From positions 1 to 35,682 of the forward strand of contig CAMZEC010000021.1 of the NCBI GenBank assembly GCA_947305645.1: a DNA stretch of 35,682 bases, written 5' to 3'. How positions within the stretch are numbered: position 1 is the first letter of the stretch; the number at the start of each line of letters is the position of its first letter. Made by a program: the position numbers and the translations under genes. Source of the stretch: an uncultured Bacteroidales bacterium. GTDB taxonomy: Bacteria > Bacteroidota > Bacteroidia > Bacteroidales > UBA932. Positions 1 through 8,342 of this stretch are shown here, piece after piece. The notes beneath the pieces were generated by a model. The model made no database searches, was not told the DNA's origin, and saw only the letters and a list, made by a program, of their open reading frames with translations.

Positions 1-637
1 TGATCTCTTCGTGGGCGAACTTGATGGCCTCGAGCATGTCGTGCTCGCTGACCTCCTTCATTTCGCCTTCAACCATCATGATGTTCTCCTCAGTGGCGGC
101 GACCATGAGTTCAAGGTCGGCGCGCTCGGTATCGGCAAAACCGGGGTTGATGACGAACTTGCCGTCGATGCGTGCGACGCGCACCTCGCCTACGGGACCG
201 CCGAAGGGCAGGTCGGAGGTGGCGAGTGCCGCGGAGGCCGCGAGGCCTGCGAGTGCATCGGGCTGGGTGTCCTTGTCGGCGCTGATGAGGCTCACCTGCA
301 CGAACACCTCGAGATGGAAATCATCCGGCCACAGAGGGCGGATGGGCCTGTCGATAAGACGGGCTATGAGAACCTCGTAATCCGAGGGTTTGCTTTCACG
401 CTTCAGAAATCCTCCGGGGAAACGTCCGGCGGCATAATACTTTTCACGATAATCAACAGTGAGGGGCATGAAGTCTGTACCCTCCTTAACTTCTTTTGCA
501 GCACATACGGTGGCGAGTATCATAGTGCCACCCATCTTAACTACTGCAGAACCGTCCGCCTGCTTGGCGAGTTTTCCGGTCTCGATCTCGATCACGCGGC
601 CGTCCGCGAGCTCGATTTTCTTTGTAATTACATTCAT
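1..637 (-). CDS. pnp: Polyribonucleotide nucleotidyltransferase (PNPase), N-terminal part, cut by window edge
   Basis: PNPase degrades RNA 3' to 5' by phosphorolysis. The minus strand reads from ATG at 635-637 without a stop to the window start, giving about 212 residues of the first RNase PH-like domain. Recognisable stretches are the start [14 protein letters not shown], then [43 protein letters not shown] and, later, [17 protein letters not shown], all typical of the family. The C-terminal RNase PH, KH and S1 domains lie outside the window. It follows rpsO on the same strand, the usual neighbour arrangement, but a hairpin terminator and its own promoter lie between them. The plus-strand open frame covering the same bases is a shadow. 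Confidence 0.95.
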   Translation of the reverse strand, partial: MNVITKKIELADGRVIEIETGKLAKQADGSAVVKMGGTMILATVCAAKEVKEGTDFMPLTVDYREKYYAAGRFPGGFLKRESKPSDYEVLIARLIDRPIRPLWPDDFHLEVFVQVSLISADKDTQPDALAGLAASAALATSDLPFGGPVGEVRVARIDGKFVINPGFADTERADLELMVAATEENIMMVEGEMKEVSEHDMLEAIKFAHEEI

Positions 638-661
638 TATTATTAATCCCTTAAAATCTTG

Positions 662-691
662 CAAATTTAAGGATTATTCCGGACTCTACAA
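662..691 (-). promoter_or_regulatory. Bacteroidota-type promoter for pnp
   Basis: On the minus strand a TTG (689-691) stands 19 bases before TAAATTTG (662-669), a full match to the Bacteroidota -33/-7 pattern. The pnp ATG follows 24 bases after the -7 box, so the leader is short. Confidence 0.75.
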
Positions 692-701
692 GCCATTAAA
701 C

Positions 702-729
702 AAAAAAATGGCGCCCTATCGGACGCCAT
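702..729 (-). terminator. Rho-independent terminator after rpsO
   Basis: Minus-strand hairpin with a 9-bp stem (one G-T pair) and GATA tetraloop (708-729), directly followed by seven T residues (complement of 702-707 and the stem edge). It ends rpsO transcription before the pnp promoter. Confidence 0.8.
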
Positions 730-748
730 CTGATTTTTCCTATGATGA

Positions 749-1024
749 TTATCGACGGAGACCAAGCTCCTTGACGATATTCCTGTACCTCTCGATGTCG
801 ACCTTCTGGAGGTAATCCAGAACCTGACGACGCTTACCGACGAGACGGAGAAGGGAACGACGGGTAACCACGTCCTTCTTGTTCTTCTTCACGTGCTCGG
901 TAAGGTGAGCGATACGGTAGGAAAATAAAGCAACCTGACTCTCAGGAGAGCCGGTGTCCTTATTGGACTTCCCGTACTTCGCGAAAATCTCTTGCTTCTT
1001 CTCAGGCATTAAATATTCAGCCAT
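749..1024 (-). CDS. rpsO: 30S ribosomal protein S15
   Basis: S15 binds 16S rRNA early in small-subunit assembly. The 91-residue product has the family core: [20 protein letters not shown], then [20 protein letters not shown], then [15 protein letters not shown] and the end IVKELGLRR. The ATG at 1022-1024 (MAEYLMPEK) gives the usual length of about 89-91 residues. A longer frame upstream to 1075 would read through the promoter and is rejected. A terminator lies immediately downstream and a TATATTTG -7 box upstream. The gene is divergent from the S1/P1 nuclease gene. Confidence 0.96.
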   Translation of the reverse strand: MAEYLMPEKKQEIFAKYGKSNKDTGSPESQVALFSYRIAHLTEHVKKNKKDVVTRRSLLRLVGKRRQVLDYLQKVDIERYRNIVKELGLRR

Positions 1025-1083
1025 CGTGCAAAAAATTTTTAGTTTGTTATTGTGCCTCATGACCACCGTGGCCAAAAAGCCTG

Positions 1084-1091
1084 CAAATATA
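1084..1091 (-). promoter_or_regulatory. -7 box for rpsO
   Basis: The minus strand reads TATATTTG 59 bases before the rpsO ATG. I see no clean -33 TTG at the usual distance, so only the -7 element is called. Confidence 0.55.
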
Positions 1092-1122
1092 AGAACAATA
1101 ATTCATTCTGTAAAATTTTTTC

Positions 1123-1130
1123 TATCTTTG
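1123..1130 (+). promoter_or_regulatory. -7 box for the S1/P1 nuclease gene
   Basis: TATCTTTG matches TAnnTTTG and lies 22 bases before the ATG at 1153. The 1084-1130 interval therefore holds two divergent promoters. Confidence 0.6.
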
Positions 1131-1152
1131 GTTTTCAAATAACACCGAAACA

Positions 1153-1929
1153 ATGAAAAAGCTAATCTTATCCGCGTTGATGGCAGTAATACTCTGCCTC
1201 AATCTCCAGGCTTGGGGAAGCCTGGGCCACAGGACCGTAATTGCAGTAGCCCAGCGCCATCTTACTGAAAAGACCAAGGCAAACATAGCCAAATACATAG
1301 ACTATGACCTGAAGCAGGATGCAGTCTGGATGGACAAGCATCGCAAAGATGAGCCTATAGCATATACTACGGCATGGCATGTCTATAACGTGGATGAGAA
1401 CCATAACTACGACCCCAACCCGCGTCAAGATAAAGGCGACGCCATCTATGCGCTGACTATTGCAGATTACAACCTCAGCCATTACAAGGAGCTGAGCGAT
1501 TCCGCTGTGGTGATGAACATCAGAATGGTTATTCACTTCGCAGGCGACATGCACTGCCCCGTGCATTCATACTTCCCCGGTCCCAGGAATTTCTGGGCTT
1601 TCAAGTACCGGGGAGAAGATTACACCAGTTTCCATGCCTTCTACGACGGAATGCCAGAACGCTTGTGGCCCGATGCAGACCCCGATGAACTGGCAGCCAA
1701 GCTGGACAACTGCAACGCTTGCCAGCGCAGGAAAATCGCACGTGGAAACTTCTACGACTGGGCAAAGGCTTGCGGCGACCGCAATGTCCACATTTACGAC
1801 ATCAACGCTCCCCTCACCAAGGAGCTTGATCCCGACACGGTAGAAAAGTCCCGCGAGATAATTTCTCTCCAGCTTCGTGATGCCGGGTATCGTCTCGCGG
1901 TTCTTCTGAACAAGTATTTCGGAAAGTAG
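1153..1929 (+). CDS. Secreted S1/P1-type zinc nuclease
   Basis: S1/P1 nucleases are trinuclear-zinc phosphodiesterases that cut single-stranded nucleic acids and remove 3'-phosphates. Residues 1-20 form a signal peptide ending in LQA, so the mature protein would begin with W21, and this family uses the mature N-terminal Trp as a metal ligand. Other ligands in order are H26 (WGSLGH), D61 (WMD), H76 (WHVYNV), H128 and D132 (IHFAGD), H138 (CPVHS), and H161 and D165 (SFHAFYD). The length of 258 is normal. It probably acts in the periplasm or outside, scavenging nucleotides. Its 3' end faces the M49 peptidase gene with only 3 bases between. Confidence 0.9.
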   Translation: MKKLILSALMAVILCLNLQAWGSLGHRTVIAVAQRHLTEKTKANIAKYIDYDLKQDAVWMDKHRKDEPIAYTTAWHVYNVDENHNYDPNPRQDKGDAIYALTIADYNLSHYKELSDSAVVMNIRMVIHFAGDMHCPVHSYFPGPRNFWAFKYRGEDYTSFHAFYDGMPERLWPDADPDELAAKLDNCNACQRRKIARGNFYDWAKACGDRNVHIYDINAPLTKELDPDTVEKSREIISLQLRDAGYRLAVLLNKYFGK

Positions 1930-1932
1930 GTA

Positions 1933-3921
1933 CTACAGGATACCGTACTTCTTGCCGTATTCGAGCATCTGTCCCAGATAATCGTCCGTATAACGGATTT
2001 CGTAATCGATGATTACGCCGGACTTCTCTACAGGAACGATTTCAGGATTTATAAAACCACCGTATGGTTTGAGGTTGAGGGCCGCATAGCGGTCCTTTAC
2101 CTCTTTATGGAGATCGGGGTCGATGTTCACGGCATACTTCTCCACCAGGGCCTTGCCTGCGGCATAGTCACCTTCTGACTTGATGCGCTGAACCTCAGCC
2201 AGAAGTTCGCCGAACAAGCCGCGGAGAGCGTCGTAGTCGTTCACCACAAAGTAAGTTTTGCCGTCACGGACCTTCTTCTCTATCACGTTGCCGGCGGCTC
2301 CGTGCTCGAGGCACCACTCTGCTATGAGTTTGCGGTCCTGCATGTGGGCTTCTGTATTCGGGCGGCCGAGCTCCACACGGTTGAACTGAACCATGAGGCC
2401 GTTGCGGATGAATCCGTCGTACTCTGCCTTATAAGCTTCTGCATCCGGCATGATCCCCAGCTCCACCAGCTTCTTATCAGCTGCATAATACAGGCCGAAA
2501 AGGTCGGCACGGGACTCCTCCAGAGTAGAAGAGTACTCTCCCATAGCGGCACTGGAAACGCCTTTCAGCAGTTGTCCGGAGCCATGTCCCAGGCACTCAT
2601 GAAGGTCGGTATGTATCTCTCCGGCATAAGAACCGTACTTCTTGGAACGGGCGATTTCCGCTTCGTCCCATGCAAACTCGTTAAGTACGCTGGCGGGCTG
2701 CTCCTCAGCCGAATAGTCGTATGCATGGGAGATGTTGGCTATAGTAACGCTCTTGGAGCCGTGGTCGCGGCGTATCCAGTCGGCGTTGGGCAAGTTAATG
2801 CCTATAGGAGTAGCGGGATAGGCGTCACCTGCCAGGCAGACTGCGTTGATTACCTTAGCGCTCACACCTTTGACCTTAGCCTTTTTGAACCTTGGATCCA
2901 CGGGAGAATTGTCCTCGAACCACTGGGCGTTGGCGCTCAGGATAGCCGAACGCTCGGATGCCTTCGAGTCCTTGATATTTACATGACCTTCCCATGAGCC
3001 CTTACGGCCGAGGGGGTCGTTGTAATCCTCAACGAAGCCGTTCACGAAATCCACGGTACCTATGGTATCCTTGACCCACTCCACGTTGAACTCATCCCAC
3101 TTGCGGAGATCTCCGTTGCGGTAGTACTCTATCAGAAGGGCCAGGGCACGCTTCTGAATATCGTTCTCGGCCACCCTGCGTGCAAGCTCCAGCTCGCCGC
3201 AAATCTTTTCTATGGCAGGTCCGTATATTCCGCCCACCTTCCAGGGCTTCTCCACCACCACGCCGTCTTCCTTTACGACCTTGGTATTCAAGCCGTAGGA
3301 AATGGGCTTGCGGTCTTTGGGATCGGCGATGGAAGCGTAGTACGCCTCTACTTCGTCACGGGTAACGCCTTCGTAGAAATTGACGGAAGAGTTTTCCACT
3401 ATGTCACCGTCGGCGGCAGTGCTGCGGCGCTGGGGGCAAACGGTCGGATCGTAAGCATAGTTGATAAGGAAGCCCGCCTCCTCAGAACGGCCGACCGAAT
3501 TCAGCAGCTTCTCGAAATAGGCAGGTTCGCAAGTAGGAAAGAACTTGTCTTCTGCATAATGATGATGGATACCGTTGCTGAAGAACAGCCTCTTTGCGTA
3601 CTCGGTAAACGCCTCGAATTCGCTGCATTTGCGGTCTCCGGCGTAATTCTCCAGAATATCTTCCACCGCATGGCGGAGCTGGAGATTCCAGCGGCAGTTC
3701 TGGTCCCAGAGTATGTCCCTGCCCCATTTGGCGGCCTCAGCAAGATGGTAGGCATATTCCTTTTGCTGGAGGCTCAGCTCCTCCCAACCGGGCACCTGGT
3801 AACGTATCACCTTAACATCGGCGAACTGATCGACGGTATATTTGAAAGCCGCATCTTTATTGCCGCATCCTGCAGCAAGCACCGCGGCGGAGACAAACAT
3901 TGTCATTCGTAAAAGCTTCAT
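1933..3921 (-). CDS. M49-family dipeptidyl peptidase III-like lipoprotein
   Basis: M49 enzymes are zinc peptidases that release N-terminal dipeptides. The zinc motif is HECLGH (H441, E442, H446), and EESRAD at 468-473 supplies the third ligand Glu, the two hallmarks of the family. Residues 1-18 are a lipoprotein signal ending LAAG-C19, so the enzyme should be membrane-anchored. The length of 662 fits. It is the last gene of the minus-strand murein run, 2 bases after murI. In that context it may trim peptides released from cell-wall fragments or the diet; this is inference, since M49 enzymes have broad substrates. Confidence 0.88.
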   Translation of the reverse strand: MKLLRMTMFVSAAVLAAGCGNKDAAFKYTVDQFADVKVIRYQVPGWEELSLQQKEYAYHLAEAAKWGRDILWDQNCRWNLQLRHAVEDILENYAGDRKCSEFEAFTEYAKRLFFSNGIHHHYAEDKFFPTCEPAYFEKLLNSVGRSEEAGFLINYAYDPTVCPQRRSTAADGDIVENSSVNFYEGVTRDEVEAYYASIADPKDRKPISYGLNTKVVKEDGVVVEKPWKVGGIYGPAIEKICGELELARRVAENDIQKRALALLIEYYRNGDLRKWDEFNVEWVKDTIGTVDFVNGFVEDYNDPLGRKGSWEGHVNIKDSKASERSAILSANAQWFEDNSPVDPRFKKAKVKGVSAKVINAVCLAGDAYPATPIGINLPNADWIRRDHGSKSVTIANISHAYDYSAEEQPASVLNEFAWDEAEIARSKKYGSYAGEIHTDLHECLGHGSGQLLKGVSSAAMGEYSSTLEESRADLFGLYYAADKKLVELGIMPDAEAYKAEYDGFIRNGLMVQFNRVELGRPNTEAHMQDRKLIAEWCLEHGAAGNVIEKKVRDGKTYFVVNDYDALRGLFGELLAEVQRIKSEGDYAAGKALVEKYAVNIDPDLHKEVKDRYAALNLKPYGGFINPEIVPVEKSGVIIDYEIRYTDDYLGQMLEYGKKYGIL

Positions 3922-3923
3922 TT

Positions 3924-4670
3924 CTATATGATTGTAAACAGTTTTTTCAAGGTCGCATCGGGGCCTGAAGCAAGCAGCTCGACTCCCGGACGGGCATCCG
4001 ACAGAGCTATGCCGGAAGTATTCAGCACATCTGCCAGACGTCTGGCAACAGCCGGCGCCGGATCGATGAAGCGCACATCAGCTGGCGCAATACGCTGCAT
4101 AAGGGGCAGAAGGAAGGGGTAATGTGTACATCCCAGAACTATGGTGTCGGCTCCGGCCTCAAGCAGCGGCTCCAGGCTCGCACGCACCACTGACTCGGCA
4201 TGCGGGCTATCCAGATCGAGACTCTCTACCAGTTCCACGAAGCCCTGCCCGACGCGTTCGACTATACGTACGGCATCGGCATACTGGCCCTTGGTATTCA
4301 AGTATTTTGCCGCCTTAAGCGTTCCTGCGGTGGCAAGCACTCCTACGATTCCGTTACGGGTACCGCTGGCGGCAGGTTTCACCGCCGGTTCCATGCCGAC
4401 AAACGGAATCTGATATTCCGCCCGGAGGCTCGCTATTGCAGCGGCGGTGGCCGTATTGCACGCAACCACTACCGCAGAAGCCCCCTTGGAAAGCAGCAAA
4501 TCCGTGACGGCCCTGCTGCGGGAGGTCACGAATTCCGCTGTCTTTTCTCCGTACGGACAATATGCGTTATCCGAGAAGTATATAAAACGTTCATCAGGGA
4601 GAATCTTCCGAATCTCCCTGAGAACTGAAAGGCCGCCTGAGCCGGAATCGAATACTCCGATTACCGCCAT
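3924..4670 (-). CDS. murI: Glutamate racemase
   Basis: MurI converts L-Glu to D-Glu for peptidoglycan precursors by a two-cysteine mechanism in the cytoplasm. From the ATG at 4668-4670 the product has 248 residues. It shows the N-terminal FDSGSGG loop (D8), the first catalytic cysteine in VACNTATAAA (C71), and the second in LGCTHYPF (C181). An in-frame ATG at 4691 would add seven residues and overlap the preceding gene. The 4670 start begins one base after that gene's stop and puts the conserved GVFDSGSGG at the usual distance, so I chose it. It sits inside the murein salvage run. Confidence 0.94.
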   Translation of the reverse strand: MAVIGVFDSGSGGLSVLREIRKILPDERFIYFSDNAYCPYGEKTAEFVTSRSRAVTDLLLSKGASAVVVACNTATAAAIASLRAEYQIPFVGMEPAVKPAASGTRNGIVGVLATAGTLKAAKYLNTKGQYADAVRIVERVGQGFVELVESLDLDSPHAESVVRASLEPLLEAGADTIVLGCTHYPFLLPLMQRIAPADVRFIDPAPAVARRLADVLNTSGIALSDARPGVELLASGPDATLKKLFTII

Positions 4671-4671
4671 A

Positions 4672-5871
4672 TCATTTGGCAAGCTGTCCAAGAACTTCGA
4701 AGCAGGCTCTGCCGTCTTCGGTAACAGTCATCTGGTACACGGTATCATCTACCTTATAGTAGGTGTTGCCTTCGAATTCGAACTCCTCGTAATCCTCGGG
4801 CAGAGTATCTACCAGAGCGCCTGCAGGAGGCACGATTACGATATACTGTCCGTCCTCTCCCTTTGCATAGAACACACCGTCGTTGTAGAAGTACTCCGTG
4901 CCGGCGGCAGCATAGCTGCGGACCAGGTTAAGCGACTTGGCAACAGGTGCCGAGGTCTCTTCGGTCAGGGCGTTAAGGGCTATTGCAGTGAAGACCGCAT
5001 CTGCCAGAGGAGTGAACACGTAGCCGAAAGGAGGGCGGCAGACCCAGTAACGGCCGGCGTAATAGCGATACCAGATATCATCCCAGAAGTAATAGTCTAT
5101 TCCGTGATAGATCCTGTGTATGTAGCGGGCAGGAGGAGCCAGGACGTAGCGTCCGTAGCCATGGTGGCCGTAGTGGCTGAACCGGATAGGACGGCCGCTG
5201 AGCTCGCGATGATGCATAGGACGGGGTGCGCGGTGTCCAGGATTGTGGTTCACATGCACGCGGCCCATGTGAGCGGGTGCCGGTCTGTGACCGTCTGCAT
5301 AAGGACGGGCGCCGGGTGCGGGCCTGGGTGCCACATGTCCTGAAGGACGATGGGCGCTGCCGGAGTGACCTGAAGGACGATGGGCGCCTGCCGAAGGACG
5401 GTTGCCCTCATGCGAAGGGCGGTTGGCGACGTTGCCGGAAGGGCGGTGTGCAGTTGCACCGTCATGCGAAGGACGGTTGGCGACGCTGCCGCCATGACTA
5501 CCGGTGGCCGGACGGTCGGCGCTGCTGCCGGAATGCCTCTGCCTGTCGCCGGACGGATGAGTGTAGCTGCCGCCATTAGAATGGCTGACGCTGCCGGTAG
5601 AACGGTTGACGCTGTGGCCGCCTGCGGGACGGTCTATGCTGCGGCCGGCAGAAGAGCTGTGGTGGCTGCTGCCGATGGATGCGGAACTGCCGGAACGGCT
5701 TGGGCTGCTGCTGGAGTGGCTGGGGCCGCTGCTATGGCTGTATGAAGAAGAAGCACTGGAGTGAGAAGCACTGCCGTGCCCGGAAGAGTGGCCACGCGAC
5801 TGGGCACCGAGGGGGAGAGCAAAGATGACGGCTGCCGTCATCAACGCTGCAAGTCTGATCAAGTGTTTCAT
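4672..5871 (-). CDS. Secreted DUF6515-like protein with long Ser/His/Pro-rich repeats
   Basis: Function unknown. Residues 1-23 form a signal peptide (LPLGAQ). Residues about 24-225 are low complexity, first Ser/His/Gly rich, then repeats built on HRPSG and NRPSH. The C-terminal third is folded-looking and aromatic: YHGIDYYFWDDIWYRYY, then PPFGYVFTPLADAVFTAI, YFYNDGVFYAKGEDGQYIVI and EFEGNTYYKVDDTVYQMT. The pattern of Tyr-rich strands plus VVPP/LP turns is what I associate with DUF6515 proteins of Bacteroidota. The linker may span or bind the cell wall; that is inference from its place between namZ and murI. The repeat tract is expected to vary in length between strains. Confidence 0.75.
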   Translation of the reverse strand: MKHLIRLAALMTAAVIFALPLGAQSRGHSSGHGSASHSSASSSYSHSSGPSHSSSSPSRSGSSASIGSSHHSSSAGRSIDRPAGGHSVNRSTGSVSHSNGGSYTHPSGDRQRHSGSSADRPATGSHGGSVANRPSHDGATAHRPSGNVANRPSHEGNRPSAGAHRPSGHSGSAHRPSGHVAPRPAPGARPYADGHRPAPAHMGRVHVNHNPGHRAPRPMHHRELSGRPIRFSHYGHHGYGRYVLAPPARYIHRIYHGIDYYFWDDIWYRYYAGRYWVCRPPFGYVFTPLADAVFTAIALNALTEETSAPVAKSLNLVRSYAAAGTEYFYNDGVFYAKGEDGQYIVIVPPAGALVDTLPEDYEEFEFEGNTYYKVDDTVYQMTVTEDGRACFEVLGQLAK

Positions 5872-5883
5872 AAGTCAGTGGTT

Positions 5884-7137
5884 TTAACGATAAATGTAGT
5901 ACTTTTCCGACAAGCTCCGGAAATCTTCTATATCCGCTGTCCAGTAGCTTAGTATATCAGACACCCGGAAACGCTTGCTGAACTCCTTACTGACAAAATC
6001 CGTTCCACAAACCTTATTGAACATGGATAATCTGTCTTTGGACAGTTCAAAAGGGTCTTTTTTGTATAATTCGTACACCGCCTGCATCACGTAAAACTGC
6101 ACGAGAGTGATAGGAGCAGCCTCGTAATCCGTAAAGTAATACTGCACGCCGTGAATGAGTTTGCGGGCACTGCTGCCGTAGAAAGGAGTATAGTGCACCG
6201 TCCTCCAGGCAACCCCGGGAACCTTGTAGCCGTCAAGTTTGGCCTTGAGTTCGTCGGCATCAATCCACTCTGCGGCAAAAGCATCAAACGGGATGGTGTA
6301 ACCTATGCCGATATTCAGATAATCATGAAACTCCCCTACCAGGCCCGCGCAGGGGTAGCAAACGGCGCTCCTGGGATAAGGGATGTTGGGAGACGGCATC
6401 ACCCAGGGCAAGCCGGTCTTGTCGTAGGTCATGCTGCGCTCCCAGCCCTCCATGGGCACCACCGTAAGCTGGCACTTCAGCGGCTCCTGGTCGCCCTTCT
6501 GCCCGCGGTTGAGCCCTTCCTCGTTGATAAGAGTCGCAACTTCTCCCACCGTGAGGCCGTACACATAAGGTATACGGTACTGGCTCACGTAGGAGTAGAA
6601 TCCCTCCCGCACCACGCTGCCTTCGACTTTCAGGCCACCTAGCGGATTGGGACGGTCGAGCACCATAACCGGTATGCCCATGGAGGCACAGGTGCGCATC
6701 GCAAGTCCAAGGCAGCTGATGAAGGTGTAGGAGCGGGTGCCGACGTCCTGAATGTCGTATACCAGTATATCGATGCCCTTCAGCATCTCCGGTGTGGGCT
6801 GACGGGTGGCGCCGTAAAGGGAATACACCGGCAGGCCGGTCGCCTTGTCGTTTCCCGACTCCACTTTGCCGCCCGCCCAGATGTCGCCGCGTACGCCATG
6901 CTCGGGGGCGTACAATGCCACCAGGTTCACGTTTTCGTTCAGTATGTCGATAGTCGGGCGGAGCTGCCGGTCAACGCCGCTGGGGTTGGTCAGCAGACCC
7001 ACGCGCTTGCCTTGCAGGCCTTCGAACCCGCGGTCGCGGAGGACTTCGATACCCGGTTTGACCTGGGCACCGAGATTTATTCCGACGGTAAGCGCCGCCG
7101 TACAAAGAAGGTGACGCAGAAGGTTGCGATACAGCAT
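5884..7137 (-). CDS. namZ: Exo-beta-N-acetylmuramidase NamZ family (DUF1343, GH171)
   Basis: NamZ enzymes remove MurNAc from the non-reducing ends of murein chains in the periplasm. The 417-residue protein has an N-terminal signal (cleavage near NLGAQ), then KRVGLLTNPSGV, the family-defining APEHGVRG (PEHG at 78-81, holding the Glu-His pair implicated in catalysis), VYDIQDVGTRSYTF, and VLDRPNPLGG. The first 61 bases lie inside the 3' end of the upstream permease gene, so the signal peptide is encoded in overlap. Coupled translation with the importer fits muropeptide salvage. A second, lipoprotein paralogue lies at 22710-23984. Confidence 0.9.
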   Translation of the reverse strand: MLYRNLLRHLLCTAALTVGINLGAQVKPGIEVLRDRGFEGLQGKRVGLLTNPSGVDRQLRPTIDILNENVNLVALYAPEHGVRGDIWAGGKVESGNDKATGLPVYSLYGATRQPTPEMLKGIDILVYDIQDVGTRSYTFISCLGLAMRTCASMGIPVMVLDRPNPLGGLKVEGSVVREGFYSYVSQYRIPYVYGLTVGEVATLINEEGLNRGQKGDQEPLKCQLTVVPMEGWERSMTYDKTGLPWVMPSPNIPYPRSAVCYPCAGLVGEFHDYLNIGIGYTIPFDAFAAEWIDADELKAKLDGYKVPGVAWRTVHYTPFYGSSARKLIHGVQYYFTDYEAAPITLVQFYVMQAVYELYKKDPFELSKDRLSMFNKVCGTDFVSKEFSKRFRVSDILSYWTADIEDFRSLSEKYYIYR

Positions 7138-8342
7138 ATCATTACAAGAATAAAGAATCCGACATATCCGAGGGCCTCCTGCAAGTATCCGGCCACAAGG
7201 CCCGGCAGCATCATGGAAAGGGCCATGAAGGCCGTGCAGATGGCATAATGCGAGGTCTTGAGCGGGCCCTGGGAGAAATGCATCATATAGAGCATGTATG
7301 CTGAGAAACCGAAGCCGTAGCCAAACTGGTCCAGCACGACGCAGCTGCCGACCACCCAGAGATTATCCGGCTGGGCGATGCTCATGAAGAGATATACCGA
7401 GCACGGAAGAGCGAGCGCCAAGGCCATGGGCCACAAGCACTTGCGCAGACCCATACGGGCGGCGGCGAGGCCTCCGAGTATACCTCCTGCCAGCAGGGCC
7501 ACCACTCCGAAGGTACCGTATACCACTCCGTACATATCTGTAGTGAAACCGAGGCCGCCCACTTCTGCAGGGTCTTTAAAGAAAGGAAACAGCATCTTGA
7601 CGGAAAATGCCTCCGGCAAACGGTACAGCAGCATAAACAGAATTGCCAGCCACACCCCTTCTTTTTTGAAGAAGGACGCAAAGGCGCCGCCGAACTCTTT
7701 CATAACGTCTGCCGCATTACGCACCTCCCCGGCGTTTCTGTCGTCCGACGGTTTGGGGAGAGCGAATAAATGGTAAACAGTGAAGACCAACAATATGGCG
7801 GCGGAGATAATCATTGTGATCGACCACGCCCTGGGAATGTCTCCCATACGACGCTCAAGTATGCCGGCCAGCACTACCAGGACGCCCTGGCCGAAGACGG
7901 AAGCAATGCGGTAGAAGGTGCTCCTGATGCCCACGAAAGCCGACTGCTGCTTCTTGTTCAGCGCAATCATATAGAAGCCGTCGGCTGCAATGTCGTGGGT
8001 GGCCGATGCGAAAGCGGCTATGATGAACAGGATCAGCGTTACGCTGAATGTGCTGAGCCGTACGCTTGCGGCCGTGAGTGCGACGGCTGCCAGCATTACC
8101 AGCTGCATAGACAGAATCCACCAGCGTTTGCTGCGGAAGATATCGACAAAGGGGCTCCAGAGGGGTTTTACCACCCACGGAATGCTGATAAGGCTGGTCA
8201 GCAGGGCAAGTGTACCGTTGTCCATGCCCATATCCTTGAACATGATCAGGGATATGGTGTTGACTATGAAGTAAGGCAGGCCCTCGACGAAATAGAGCGT
8301 GGGGATCCAGAGCCAGGGGGTCTTGCTATTGAATGTCCGCAT
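7077..8342 (-). CDS. AmpG-like muropeptide permease (MFS)
   Basis: A 421-residue major facilitator with about 12 hydrophobic segments. The opening TPWLWIPTLYFVEGLPYF and the following SLISIPWVVKPLWSPFVD are typical of AmpG-type permeases, which import anhydro-muropeptides through the inner membrane. TRP-type charged turns follow helix 2 (DIFRSKRWW). It overlaps the SpoIID gene by 17 bases at its start and namZ by 61 bases at its end, so the three should be translated together. The AmpG assignment rests on sequence flavour plus the NamZ neighbour; other sugar-peptide substrates are possible. Confidence 0.82.
   Translation of the reverse strand: MRTFNSKTPWLWIPTLYFVEGLPYFIVNTISLIMFKDMGMDNGTLALLTSLISIPWVVKPLWSPFVDIFRSKRWWILSMQLVMLAAVALTAASVRLSTFSVTLILFIIAAFASATHDIAADGFYMIALNKKQQSAFVGIRSTFYRIASVFGQGVLVVLAGILERRMGDIPRAWSITMIISAAILLVFTVYHLFALPKPSDDRNAGEVRNAADVMKEFGGAFASFFKKEGVWLAILFMLLYRLPEAFSVKMLFPFFKDPAEVGGLGFTTDMYGVVYGTFGVVALLAGGILGGLAAARMGLRKCLWPMALALALPCSVYLFMSIAQPDNLWVVGSCVVLDQFGYGFGFSAYMLYMMHFSQGPLKTSHYAICTAFMALSMMLPGLVAGYLQEALGYVGFFILVMICCIATFCVTFFVRRRLPSE

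Noticed and set aside
11..646. Plus-strand open frame of 211 codons
   Set aside because: Antisense shadow of pnp; the minus strand gives an unmistakable PNPase N-terminus over the same bases.
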